64,000 nucleotides of DNA. It comes from an uncultured Pseudomonadota bacterium (GTDB lineage Bacteria; Pseudomonadota; Gammaproteobacteria; Steroidobacterales; Steroidobacteraceae). Shown here one piece after another: positions 8,439-19,434 of this stretch. Position 1 is the stretch's first letter, and every line of letters starts with the position of its first letter. The DNA is taken from assembly GCA_903838705.1 (NCBI GenBank), contig CAILZL010000015.1, positions 34,186 through 98,185 of the forward strand. Reading direction: 5' to 3'. A program made the position numbers and the translations under genes. Under the pieces are notes generated by a model. That model saw only the letters and a program-made list of their open reading frames with translations, was not told where the DNA came from and searched no databases.

Positions 8439-9392
8439 ATGCCCAGCCCTTTACGTACGCTTTACCCCGCGATTGAACCTTACGAATCCGGCTATCTGCG
8501 CGTTTCCCCAGTTCACGAAATCTACTGGGAGCAAAGCGGTAATCCCAACGGCAAGCCCGCCCTGTTCGTCCATGGTGGACCAGGTGCCGGAGCGGGCACG
8601 CAATCACGTCGCTTCTTTGATCCACAGGCGTATCGCATCATTGTGTTTGATCAGCGTGGCTGCGGCCGTAGTCGCCCTGTGGCGAGTCTTGAGGACAACA
8701 CTACCTGGCATCTGGTCAGTGACATGGAGGCATTGCGTACTCATTTGCAGATCGATAAGTGGCTGGTGTTCGGCGGTTCATGGGGCTCCACACTGGCACT
8801 GGCATATGCACAGACGCATCCTGAGCGAGTCTCAGAAATGGTATTGCGCGGTATATTCCTGCTACGCCATTGGGAGCTGCAATGGTTCTATCAACAAGGA
8901 GCGAGCGCACTCTACCCGGACCGATACGCGCAATATGTTGCGGCCATCCCAGAAGAAGAGCGGCACGACCTGATCGGTGCCTTTTATACACGCCTGACCA
9001 GCAGTAATTACAACGAACAACTGGCCGCAGCTAAAGCCTGGGCCATCTGGGAAGCTGCAACCAGCTTCCTGATAGCCAACGAAGCCAATATCAACAACTG
9101 GGGAGAACCTGACTTCGCCATCGCCGTATCGCGCATCGAGTGCCACTATTTCATCAACAAGGGATTCTTTGACAGCGAAGACCATCTGTTGAAAAACATG
9201 AATCGTATCCGTCATATCCCCGGCGTGATCGTACAGGGTCGTTACGATGTAGTCTGTCCCATGCAAAGTGCCTGGGAATTACATCAGCGATGGCCGGAAG
9301 CACAGTTTCATGTCACGCCAGATGCAGGTCATTCAGCCTATGAACCGGGCAATACCGATGCGTTGATTGGTGCGACGGATGGATTCAGATAG
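8439..9392 (+). CDS. pip: Prolyl aminopeptidase (proline iminopeptidase)
   Basis: Alpha/beta-hydrolase of peptidase family S33 that releases N-terminal proline from peptides in the cytoplasm. The 317-aa protein has the oxyanion-hole HGGPGAG (45-51), FDQRGCGRS (70-78), and the nucleophile elbow GGSWGS with S114. The acid D270 lies in QGRYDVVCP and the base H298 in DAGHSA. The glutamates in WGEPDF and RIECHYF match those that hold the substrate amino group in this family. It is a lone plus-strand gene inside the otherwise minus-strand block and splits the holA-lptE neighbourhood. Confidence 0.93.
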   Translation: MPSPLRTLYPAIEPYESGYLRVSPVHEIYWEQSGNPNGKPALFVHGGPGAGAGTQSRRFFDPQAYRIIVFDQRGCGRSRPVASLEDNTTWHLVSDMEALRTHLQIDKWLVFGGSWGSTLALAYAQTHPERVSEMVLRGIFLLRHWELQWFYQQGASALYPDRYAQYVAAIPEEERHDLIGAFYTRLTSSNYNEQLAAAKAWAIWEAATSFLIANEANINNWGEPDFAIAVSRIECHYFINKGFFDSEDHLLKNMNRIRHIPGVIVQGRYDVVCPMQSAWELHQRWPEAQFHVTPDAGHSAYEPGNTDALIGATDGFR

Positions 9393-9473
9393 TAACGAGA
9401 TGAATATAGGCAATAGCAATTAATCGCACCGAAGCAGCATCGTGCCACTCCAGTGCAATCATGCAGGCCTTGC

Positions 9474-9806
9474 TCAACTATTGGGGATGGCGCCACCAGG
9501 CGTCATCTTGTCCACCGCCTGAGGCAATATCTGCGCAAGCTTCTGTGCAAGATCCTGTGGATTGAGCCCGAATTTGGCTGCCAATTGAGTAACGGTAGTG
9601 CTACCCAGCACCTGGTGAATCTGATCCGCATTCACCGGCAGATTGGCACCTGTGCCCACCCATGATTGAACAACATGCCCAAGTCCTTGCTGCTCGAATT
9701 GCGCAACCAGTCCGGACACACCGCCATGACGCTCAATCACCCCGCTCACCAGCGAGGTGAGCTCAGCACCTACAACACCACCTAAAATACCATCGAGAAA
9801 TCCCAT
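9474..9806 (-). CDS. YidB/DUF937-family small protein
   Basis: A 110-aa protein. The start at 9806 is chosen because AGGAGGAG lies just upstream and because members begin with MGFLDGILGG. Features: a glycine-rich N-terminus (MGFLDGILGGVVGAEL), a middle segment with GLVAQFEQQGLGHVVQSWVG, and a helical C-terminal part ending ILPQAVDKMTP. These match the YidB family of soluble proteins of unknown role. It is convergent with pip. Confidence 0.8.
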   Translation of the reverse strand: MGFLDGILGGVVGAELTSLVSGVIERHGGVSGLVAQFEQQGLGHVVQSWVGTGANLPVNADQIHQVLGSTTVTQLAAKFGLNPQDLAQKLAQILPQAVDKMTPGGAIPNS

Positions 9807-9998
9807 AGCTCCTCCTGTATGGTAAAAACAAACTTGAAGTGCAAGCATAAGCCCGCCACATCAGAGATACCAGAATCTTCAACACTCAAACGAATCATCA
9901 CTAGACATTAAAAATCTCGCTCTCTACTTACGATCACGTAATCAATAGGTAATAGACCGAATGTACCTGCATAGGCGACCAGACAACACTTGTCGCCC

Positions 9999-10922
9999 AT
10001 GAACATCCGCATCCTTTTACTTGGTGTTGTAGCCGCTTCATGCCTCGGCTGCGTCAACCAGCAGCTGAGCCAGCGCAGCAATGCGCTCGAATATCTCTAC
10101 TCAGCAGGCACCGAAGCGCGTGCCGCAACGGCAGTCAAAATACAGACACCGGTTCGTGTAGGCCTTGCCTTTGCACCCACCGGCTCTACGACCAGAGAAA
10201 CCTTCACGGAAAACCAGAAACAGGAACTGCTGCAACGACTGGCAACGAAATTCGCCACACGTAAAGGCATCGAATCGATCGAAATCATTCCCGGAAATTA
10301 CATCAATCCGAAAGGCGGCTTTGATGAACTCGACAGGTTACGCGCCAGCTTTCGCATTAATCAGATTGTACTGCTGTCCTACGACCAGGTGCAGTTCTCC
10401 GAGTCCGGCGGCCTGTCACTGACCTATTGGGTGACGTACGGTGCCGGTGCGTATATAGTCAAAGGCGAGAAAAACGAAACCCGTACGATGATGGATGCTG
10501 TCATATACGACATTCCATCACGAACCATGCTGTTTCACGCTGTGGGACAAAGCAGCATCAAAGGTAGTTCGACTTTGATGGGACTTACTCAAGCCATGCG
10601 TGAGCGCAGTACTGCGGGCTTCAGTCAGGCAACGGATGATCTGATAACGAACCTTGATACAAGATTCACCAGCTTTGTAGCATCCATCAAGGAAGATACC
10701 GTAACCGTTGAAGCGACTCCTGCCATCCCGGCTTGGAATCCGACAGGAAACAGCGCCTCGTCGTTACCCACCGCAACCGTGCCTCCGTTAACATCGACAG
10801 CACCACCCAAGGTCATGGGCGGTAGTGGTGCGACGAATCCAGTGGAACTGGTGTTGCTGCTTGGCGCGGCGGCTGGTCTTGGTTCGAGGAAACACTGGGC
10901 ACGTTGCAGCAAACGTCAATAG
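9999..10922 (+). CDS. Putative rhombotarget-type lipoprotein with GlyGly-CTERM-like tail
   Basis: The ATG at 9999 starts a 307-aa protein with a short hydrophobic signal (MNIRILLLGVVAASCLGC) holding two candidate lipidated cysteines (15 and 18). The body has alternating beta/alpha character, and residues about 235-275 are a Pro/Thr/Ser-rich linker. The C-terminus has the tripartite form of a sorting signal: MGGSG, a hydrophobic helix (VELVLLLGAAAGLG) and a basic tail (SRKHWARCSKRQ). This is the GlyGly-CTERM plan processed by rhombosortases, and combining it with a lipoprotein signal fits my recollection of the family named rhombotarget lipoprotein. No rhombosortase gene is in the window. The function of the mature domain is unknown. 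Confidence 0.65.
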   Translation: MNIRILLLGVVAASCLGCVNQQLSQRSNALEYLYSAGTEARAATAVKIQTPVRVGLAFAPTGSTTRETFTENQKQELLQRLATKFATRKGIESIEIIPGNYINPKGGFDELDRLRASFRINQIVLLSYDQVQFSESGGLSLTYWVTYGAGAYIVKGEKNETRTMMDAVIYDIPSRTMLFHAVGQSSIKGSSTLMGLTQAMRERSTAGFSQATDDLITNLDTRFTSFVASIKEDTVTVEATPAIPAWNPTGNSASSLPTATVPPLTSTAPPKVMGGSGATNPVELVLLLGAAAGLGSRKHWARCSKRQ

Positions 10923-10942
10923 CGAAAATTGATATCTTTCAG

Positions 10943-10964
10943 CCAGAGCTGTTTGTGGCTCTGG
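10943..10964 (+). terminator. Hairpin after the rhombotarget-like gene
   Basis: CCAGAGC and GCTCTGG form a 7-bp stem 20 nt past the stop at 10922. No T-run follows, so it is only a candidate terminator. Confidence 0.35.
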
Positions 10965-11039
10965 AATCAAGCGGCACAGCCGTGAAGGAAATTTGCAAAC
11001 AGAAATAAAAATGGACTTACAGAAAGTAATATCCCGAGG

Positions 11040-11573
11040 CTATTCCCGGCATACCCAGGTCAATTGACTCTCTGAACTCAATACGCCTTCACGCTGTAAC
11101 CACTGCTTTGCTTCATCTGCCTCCTGTTCAAACCAGGCGCGCGACGAACCGAGTCGGAAGGTATAGCCCCAAGCATCCATATCAGTCAGCATACGATCGC
11201 GTCCGAAATCACTTATTCTGTCAGACAGAATAATTTGCAGATAGCACACTGCATTCTCTTCATCGAAGTCACCGCCTGCATCCCTGTTCAGGACTGAACG
11301 TCTTTCTGTATCCATGCAGATGAAGTGACAGGCCTCGTGCAGTAGTGACTGCAACGGTGTATCAGGACGGCAATAAATATGATTGCCGATCAATCCTGCT
11401 TCGCTTTCACCCCAGTATGAACCGGGAATGGTGTGTGCTGGATCGACCATTTTCATCAGCAGCCCGAAACGCAACAGCAATGCGCTGATCTGTTGCGCGT
11501 CGGCATCCTCCACCTGCATGACTGCTTTGGTCTGCACATCGGCAGCAGACAGGGAGGAAATCACATCAGACAT
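11040..11573 (-). CDS. Putative zincin-like metallopeptidase, unrecognised family
   Basis: A 177-aa cytoplasmic protein with no signal peptide. It carries HEACH at 79-83, a textbook HExxH zinc site in a predicted helix (LLHEACHFICMD), followed 22 residues later by DEENAVCY, where E106 could be the third zinc ligand as in gluzincins. The N-terminal 40 residues are helical. Its ATG shares one base with the stop of the upstream Hpt gene (TGATG), so the two are translationally coupled. I do not recognise the family and no substrate can be assigned; the site may be structural or inactive. Confidence 0.55.
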   Translation of the reverse strand: MSDVISSLSAADVQTKAVMQVEDADAQQISALLLRFGLLMKMVDPAHTIPGSYWGESEAGLIGNHIYCRPDTPLQSLLHEACHFICMDTERRSVLNRDAGGDFDEENAVCYLQIILSDRISDFGRDRMLTDMDAWGYTFRLGSSRAWFEQEADEAKQWLQREGVLSSESQLTWVCRE

Positions 11574-11893
11574 CAGTTCTGATTACTTTTTGCATCCTGC
11601 AATGCAGATTCAAATTGCTGCATCAGAATATCTATCACAGACCAGCCTTCTGCATCTGGCGCAGGCCCGATCTCCTTGAATGTGGTTTCCAGCCTGCCGG
11701 CCACCTTGCTCAGATCAAGAAAGCCAAGCATGGCGCACCCGCCACAGACGCGATGCGCAATTACGCCGGCGTCAGTCAATGCAGTAGCATCGCCGTTTCT
11801 GGCTCTGCCGATAACCTGGTGCATCAAAGCGATCTCTTCCTGAGTTCGCTCAAGGCATTTTTTACCGAGTTCCTTGAATTTGTCATTAAACAT
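11573..11893 (-). CDS. Histidine phosphotransfer (Hpt) domain protein
   Basis: A 106-aa single-domain helical protein. AHRVCGGCAMLGF (46-58) matches the Hpt signature HxxKGxxxxLG, with H47 as the phosphorylatable histidine; the usual lysine is replaced (HRVCGG). The neighbouring helices fit the four-helix bundle. Such orphan Hpt proteins relay phosphate from hybrid kinases to response regulators. No kinase or receiver gene is in the window, so the partner is unknown. It is coupled to the putative zincin downstream by a 1-nt overlap. Confidence 0.7.
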   Translation of the reverse strand: MFNDKFKELGKKCLERTQEEIALMHQVIGRARNGDATALTDAGVIAHRVCGGCAMLGFLDLSKVAGRLETTFKEIGPAPDAEGWSVIDILMQQFESALQDAKSNQN

Positions 11894-11951
11894 GGACTGA
11901 TCCGGTCACCTGCAAAAGGAAATTTATACGCTGATCCACTTCACTATCCTT

Positions 11952-12488
11952 TCACTGTCCTGAGCTTACCGCCACTGAAACGCTATTCAAGTGACGCAGT
12001 ACCTGTTGCGTCAATTCCTTCGCCAGCAATTCCTCCACGGCTCTTTGCTCACGTTCCTTCGCCAGTACCAGTGTGCTGTCATAACTCATAGTTCGACTGA
12101 CATTAAGCAGTTGCGTCGGTATCAGGGTGACAGGTGCAGCACCGGCCGATTCCTGTGCGATTTTGTCATGACGATCGAAGCGATATTCAGCGCGATAATA
12201 AATCTGGTATTGCTGGGGCTGATTCAGGGCAGACACCGAGGTCACCTCCCGGCCGCTCTGATCATGACTGACCTGCAGGATTGAGCCGGCACTGGCCCGA
12301 TCCAGCGTGGTCTGAATTTTTCCGGTGCGCAGCGATTCGCGCAGACTGCGTGCAAACAGGGATTGCGTGTCGCTCAGATCAAGATAAACCGGCAACAGCA
12401 CCGCCGGCATCGGCCGTACCGTCTGCAATTGCCAGCCACAGCCACCCAGTAGCATGGCCAGCGCCACAAATCCGATCCACTTGCGCAT
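11952..12488 (-). CDS. lptE: LPS-assembly lipoprotein LptE
   Basis: Outer-membrane lipoprotein that plugs and assembles LptD, the LPS translocon. The ATG at 12488 is preferred over the GTG at 12503: AGGCAAGG precedes it and it gives a compact lipoprotein signal MRKWIGFVALAMLLGGC with lipidated C17 followed by GWQLQ, the usual LptE start. The mature part (about 160 aa) has the beta-strand-rich core with DRASAGSILQVS and the C-terminal helix. It follows leuS directly, which supports the assignment despite low general sequence conservation. Confidence 0.88.
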   Translation of the reverse strand: MRKWIGFVALAMLLGGCGWQLQTVRPMPAVLLPVYLDLSDTQSLFARSLRESLRTGKIQTTLDRASAGSILQVSHDQSGREVTSVSALNQPQQYQIYYRAEYRFDRHDKIAQESAGAAPVTLIPTQLLNVSRTMSYDSTLVLAKEREQRAVEELLAKELTQQVLRHLNSVSVAVSSGQ

Positions 12489-12505
12489 GCCTTGCCTGCT
12501 CACAG

Positions 12506-15229
<2,724 letters not shown>

Positions 15230-15271
15230 CTAAATCTGCTTCACCCCTTGTCTGCGCAGTGGCTGATTTGC

Positions 15272-16243
15272 TCAGCCGCCAAGGGCCGCACGCAAAGCCG
15301 CCATTTCTTCGCGGCAATCAGCCAGAACCTGGTTAAATTTCTGGTTATTGAATCCGAGCCGGCCGCAGGCGCGCACACCCTGCATGTTCAGTTCAAAATC
15401 GATTTCCTGCCCCTCTCCCTGCTTGCTGTTGCCGTGCTGATCAACATAGCTGGACAGTAATACCGCAAGGCTCAGCACATCTGTCAGGTCGGGATAACCC
15501 TTCACCTGATCAAAATCCATCTGGCCGCCGACAGCCTCAGCAATATTCGAGGCAAACTCCCAATTCTCCACCACAGCCTTGCCTACATTGGTCTGCCAGT
15601 CGCTGATGACAGAATTGATCGCCACAGCATCAGTAAACAGATCCGGATATTTATGGGCGCGAGCCAGGATGTAAATCTTGCCGACGTTGTGCAGCAACCC
15701 TGCCAGCAGGGCTTCATCGGCATTAATGCCGGTACTTTGTTTGGCAACCAGATGTGACAGCATGGCCACCAGGGTCGCATCGCCCCAGAGTATTTCAAGC
15801 TGTTGCTTGATCGGACGCAATTCTTCGGAATACCGCAGTTTGGCCAGGGCAAATGCCATGGCAGCCGTGCGCACATTGTTGTGCCCGATGCGGCTTACCG
15901 CGCTCTTGAGTTCCGACACAGTCTTGCCAGCGGGATTCAGTGCTGCGGAATTGGCCAGCATCATCACACGTGCCGCCAGATCTGCATCAGACCCGACCAC
16001 ACGCGCAATCTGTTCAGGCGACACATTTTCATTCGACAGCACCTTGCGCACCTGATTGGCCACATCAGGAAATGAAGGCAATTCAACGCGGCCTTCGGAA
16101 ACTTCCGCAGCCAGATCAGCAACGAACTGGAAAGCCACAGCAGAGGAAGGGCTCGGCGCACTGGCTGCTCCGGCTTTGCCTGTTTCTTCTTTCTCTACAA
16201 TGAAGCTACGTTCACTGGCGATGGAATTGGCTGCTGCAGTCAT
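15272..16243 (-). CDS. HDOD-domain protein
   Basis: A 323-aa protein starting at ATG 16243 with GAGG upstream; the longer TTG start is less likely. After an Ala/Ser-rich N-terminal 40 residues, one HDOD domain (about 50-260) is clear from LPSFPDVANQVRKVLSNENV, RVVGSDADLAARVMMLANS and LLAGLLHNVGKIYIL. As in HDOD rather than true HD enzymes, the catalytic aspartate is absent (HN in place of HD), so it is a regulatory rather than hydrolytic domain. Such proteins act in signalling, motility and stress control. It is divergent from the flagellar locus, which begins 134 nt away, but a flagellar role is not shown. Confidence 0.88.
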   Translation of the reverse strand: MTAAANSIASERSFIVEKEETGKAGAASAPSPSSAVAFQFVADLAAEVSEGRVELPSFPDVANQVRKVLSNENVSPEQIARVVGSDADLAARVMMLANSAALNPAGKTVSELKSAVSRIGHNNVRTAAMAFALAKLRYSEELRPIKQQLEILWGDATLVAMLSHLVAKQSTGINADEALLAGLLHNVGKIYILARAHKYPDLFTDAVAINSVISDWQTNVGKAVVENWEFASNIAEAVGGQMDFDQVKGYPDLTDVLSLAVLLSSYVDQHGNSKQGEGQEIDFELNMQGVRACGRLGFNNQKFNQVLADCREEMAALRAALGG

Positions 16244-16377
16244 TGTTCTATACCTCAAGCCACGCGCAAATCAGTCCATGCATGCGCTGGATCACACAAA
16301 TTGAATAAGGGCAGTCAGGCCAGATGCCTGCTTCCCTGCTTCTATCGGCATCAGATTTGCCGACTTGAGCCTGAGCG

Positions 16378-17628
16378 ATGACAAATTCAAGTAAGGCACT
16401 GCATATGCCGATAAGAAATATGTCAACTCAACCTAGAGAGCTTTTCCCGGCAGGGACAGTAACTGTTATGCGACTCGACATATTGTCGATGAATGATTCC
16501 CGCCCGGCCGTACAGACCCAGTCACGGCCTTTATGGCAGGTGGGCGCCATTCTGGAAGCCACTGCAGTACGCGACGTGGCCAGCGGTCAATTGTGGCTGC
16601 AGATCGGGCAACAACGTCTGCCCGCCCGGCTTGCTTCAAATCATAACCCGGGACCGCTGGAGGGTGAAAAACTCAAGCTGAAAATAACGGGCACCACTCC
16701 GTTGCTTGCGATGGAAACCGTGGATGCCGCTGAATCCTCTGATTCAAACCTTGAGGCATTACGCCGGTTTCTGCCGCGACAAGTGTCACCTGCGCCTTTA
16801 CTGGCCAATCTTGGCTGGCTGATGCGGTCACCTGAGCAGTTGCAGTCACTGCCAAAGCCCATACAGCAAGGTATTCTGCAGCTATGGCAGACGCTGCCCG
16901 ACTTTCATGTGTTGCAGGATGCAGAGCAGATACAGCTTGCATTACAGCACTCGGGTACTTTCTTGGAATCGCTTCTGGCGGGTCAAAATCCGAATGAACT
17001 GAGACAGGACTACAAGGCCAATCTGTTACAACTCAAACAGCTTTTGAATGGAATGCAACTTGAAGCAGTGCATGCCTATCTGCCGCCCGGTCCCCTGCCG
17101 TCATTAACGGCAACACTGACTGCAATGAATACCGGCCCTGCCAGCATGGCGATGCTGGATGTGACTGCAGAAAAGCTCTCGGAACTTCAGCAGCAAGTCG
17201 AAGGCAATCTGGCACGCATTAATTCAAACCAGTTACTGAATGATCAGATTACCCAACAGGGCTTGCTGAGCTGGCTGATCGAACTGCCATTCCTGCGTAA
17301 CAGTCACCCGGAACTGTTGCGTCTTAAAATCAGCCGCGATTCAGGTAATGCAAACAATGTCAGCGCCATGTGGCGACTGGAAATGGCGCTCGACCTGGGT
17401 TCAGCAGGCCAGTTGCATGCGCTGATTCTGCTACAGGGAAAAAACCTGAATATCCAGCTGCGTTCCGAATCAGCCACACTGGTCAACCAGTTGAACCAGA
17501 GCCTTAAAAAGCTGACATCTGCACTGAAGCGAGTGGGCCTGGTCATCAGCCGTATCGTCTGCCTGCATGGTGCACCAGTCGATCCTGAAGGATCACCGCT
17601 GAATCATCTACTGGACCTGCAAGCATGA
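16378..17628 (+). CDS. FliK-like hook-length control protein (second copy)
   Basis: A protein of up to 416 aa. The start is uncertain: ATGs at 16378, 16405, 16420 and 16468 are in frame and none has a strong ribosome binding site. The N-terminal half has an SH3-like beta segment (GQLWLQIGQQRLPARLA). The C-terminal 100 residues resemble the FliK hook domain (WRLEMALDLGSAGQLHALI, LNIQLRSESATLVNQLNQSL). It overlaps a downstream FhlB gene by 4 nt (ATGA), a pairing known beside flagellar loci. True fliK is at 30243-31475, so this is a divergent paralogue, possibly a secretion-specificity accessory. Confidence 0.7.
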   Translation: MTNSSKALHMPIRNMSTQPRELFPAGTVTVMRLDILSMNDSRPAVQTQSRPLWQVGAILEATAVRDVASGQLWLQIGQQRLPARLASNHNPGPLEGEKLKLKITGTTPLLAMETVDAAESSDSNLEALRRFLPRQVSPAPLLANLGWLMRSPEQLQSLPKPIQQGILQLWQTLPDFHVLQDAEQIQLALQHSGTFLESLLAGQNPNELRQDYKANLLQLKQLLNGMQLEAVHAYLPPGPLPSLTATLTAMNTGPASMAMLDVTAEKLSELQQQVEGNLARINSNQLLNDQITQQGLLSWLIELPFLRNSHPELLRLKISRDSGNANNVSAMWRLEMALDLGSAGQLHALILLQGKNLNIQLRSESATLVNQLNQSLKKLTSALKRVGLVISRIVCLHGAPVDPEGSPLNHLLDLQA

Positions 17629-17894
17629 ATTCACCTGATCACCCAATCGATGGCCAGATGATCGCGCTGCACTACACCAGAAAGGAAAGTGCAACAGCAG
17701 AGTCATTTGATGACACACCGCTGACACAGCGCATCATGGCATTCGCCCGGCAACAGGGCATGGAACATGCGATTGACACCGAACTGACTACCCGACTGGC
17801 AAGAGGGTCACTGAGCCCGGAAATCCCTGTGGAACTTTATCAGGCAGCCGCTCAGGTACTGGCGTTTGTCTGGAGCACCAGCCAGTCATCATGA
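17625..17894 (+). CDS. FhlB: FlhB C-terminal-domain homologue
   Basis: An 89-aa soluble protein matching only the cytoplasmic domain of the flagellar export switch FlhB: IALHY near the N-terminus, then GMEHAIDTELTTRLA and EIPVELYQAAAQVLAFVW. The autocleavage motif NPTH is absent, and the protein starts roughly where the FlhB C-terminal fragment does. In other bacteria such proteins can partly substitute for the cleaved FlhB fragment. Coupled by ATGA overlap to the FliK-like gene; no other genes follow on this strand. Confidence 0.82.
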   Translation: MNSPDHPIDGQMIALHYTRKESATAESFDDTPLTQRIMAFARQQGMEHAIDTELTTRLARGSLSPEIPVELYQAAAQVLAFVWSTSQSS

Positions 17895-17925
17895 AGGGAT
17901 TGATAAGCGAGTGTATTTGTCTGAA

Positions 17926-18396
17926 TTAACCGGCCACTGACAATCGTGGTCGCGACTGGTCACGGCCTGTCAATTTAGCTGCCGGCTTGCCTGCCGATGG
18001 CTGAGCATTCAGACGCAACAGCAGGGTCGCTTCATGACGTGACAAGCCACATGCATGCATCAGCTCTTCACAACTGGCCCCACCACGCGCAAGACGGGCA
18101 GCCATTTCATAGGCACGTGGTGCTGAAGCATTGATCTGTGGCGTACGACCCGGCTCAGACAGCGGTGTTGCAACCTGAACATGGCTTGCACCGGCACTGG
18201 GTGCTGCACTGGTGAACTCCTCTGACAACATGATCAGATCGGTTCGCACCAGATCCAGCTGTTCAAACAAACGCTGCACATCCTGCTGCTGACTGCGCCA
18301 CTGGCGCGCGTGCATCCGCATCAATGCCACACCGATGCCGATCGCAATCAGCAAGGTAATGATAATTGAGCCGAATTCCAGTATCGACAGGCTCAT
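17926..18396 (-). CDS. DUF2802 protein of the flagellar cluster
   Basis: A 156-aa protein with one N-terminal transmembrane helix (about 10-27, IIITLLIAIGIGVALM), a short coiled coil (QQQDVQRLFEQLDLV), a low-complexity linker and a C-terminal DUF2802 module with YEMAARLARGGASCEELM and GLSRHEATLLLRL, a helix-turn-helix-like motif. Proteins of this type sit at the end of fliA-che-mot operons in many Gammaproteobacteria. Function unknown. Here it follows motD after 161 nt with no recognised gene between. Confidence 0.75.
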   Translation of the reverse strand: MSLSILEFGSIIITLLIAIGIGVALMRMHARQWRSQQQDVQRLFEQLDLVRTDLIMLSEEFTSAAPSAGASHVQVATPLSEPGRTPQINASAPRAYEMAARLARGGASCEELMHACGLSRHEATLLLRLNAQPSAGKPAAKLTGRDQSRPRLSVAG

Positions 18397-18557
18397 GAAC
18401 TCTCTCCAGAAAATGGTTATGCATATTCGCCATGCGCTGTCAGTTTATTGACTGCATGATTGATCTACAGATTCAGGAGCAGCTTCCATGCCATAAATAT
18501 GGCCGAACTGAGTGGCGAGTAAGAAGTCGTGAACGAACTCACACTTCAGGTGACAGA

Positions 18558-19430
18558 TTAAATGCCTGGTTGATTTGCAGGATCAGCAAGAGCCTCTCCG
18601 TTGATGGCTGGCGAGCCGTCAGGAGCTGTCCCCTTTTCGGCTTCATTTGCATTTTCAGCCTGAAGCCCATTATTGAGAATCACAATCATGACACGCCGGT
18701 TCCGGTTGCGACCTTGCGCGGTACGATTTTCTGCTATCGGCCTGAACTCACCCAGTCCCACCACGGATAAATGTGTTGCATCAACGCCACGCTCCATGAA
18801 CAGATGCACCACGCTGGCCGCCCGTGCTGATGACAATTCCCAGTTGGAAGGAAAGGCCGCTGTATTGATCGGCACATTGTCAGTATGCCCTTCCACCCGG
18901 ATGGGATATGGCAGTGGTTTTAATGTCGTTGCCAGACGCTGCAATATACCAATGGCGTTACCTGACAGCAGCGACGAACCGCTTGGAAACAGCACATCCG
19001 AACTCAGCTCGATTTCCACTCCATAATCTTTTCTGCGGACTTTCAACGACTGATCAGTGATTACATCAGCCATGGTATTTTCCACATTGCCGATCACTTC
19101 ATCCATCACGCTCAGCCTGGCCGGATCCTGCGCAATTTCAGCCTGTAACTGGCTCTTATGCTCTCCTATCAGCAATCCATTTTTCTCAATGGCTTCATTG
19201 CTGCCGCTGCGGGGCGCTTCAGCGCCGGCCTGTACCGGAGCAATACTGCGTGGTGCTCCATTGAATGCCGAATCCAGCGAATCAGCCAGCACACGATACT
19301 TGCCGACATTGACGTTGGAGATGGAATACATCACAACAAAGAATGCCAGCAACAGGGTAATCAGATCCCCATAGGGAATGGCCCATGCTTCATGGTTTAA
19401 ATGTTCTTCCTTACGTTTGCGGCGCGACAT
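18558..19430 (-). CDS. motD: Flagellar motor stator protein MotD
   Basis: MotB-family stator subunit. The ATG at 19430 is used, 4 nt after the motC stop; a longer frame exists but is non-homologous. The 290-aa protein has a basic N-terminus, a plug-less start EAWAIPYGDLITLLLAF in which D22 is the proton-conducting aspartate, and one membrane helix. A linker follows, then an OmpA-like peptidoglycan-binding domain (about 140-265) with VEGHTDNVPI, NWELSSARAASVV and RNRNRRVMI. It pairs with MotC; no motAB genes are present in the window. Confidence 0.92.
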   Translation of the reverse strand: MSRRKRKEEHLNHEAWAIPYGDLITLLLAFFVVMYSISNVNVGKYRVLADSLDSAFNGAPRSIAPVQAGAEAPRSGSNEAIEKNGLLIGEHKSQLQAEIAQDPARLSVMDEVIGNVENTMADVITDQSLKVRRKDYGVEIELSSDVLFPSGSSLLSGNAIGILQRLATTLKPLPYPIRVEGHTDNVPINTAAFPSNWELSSARAASVVHLFMERGVDATHLSVVGLGEFRPIAENRTAQGRNRNRRVMIVILNNGLQAENANEAEKGTAPDGSPAINGEALADPANQPGI

Positions 19431-19434
19431 GGCC

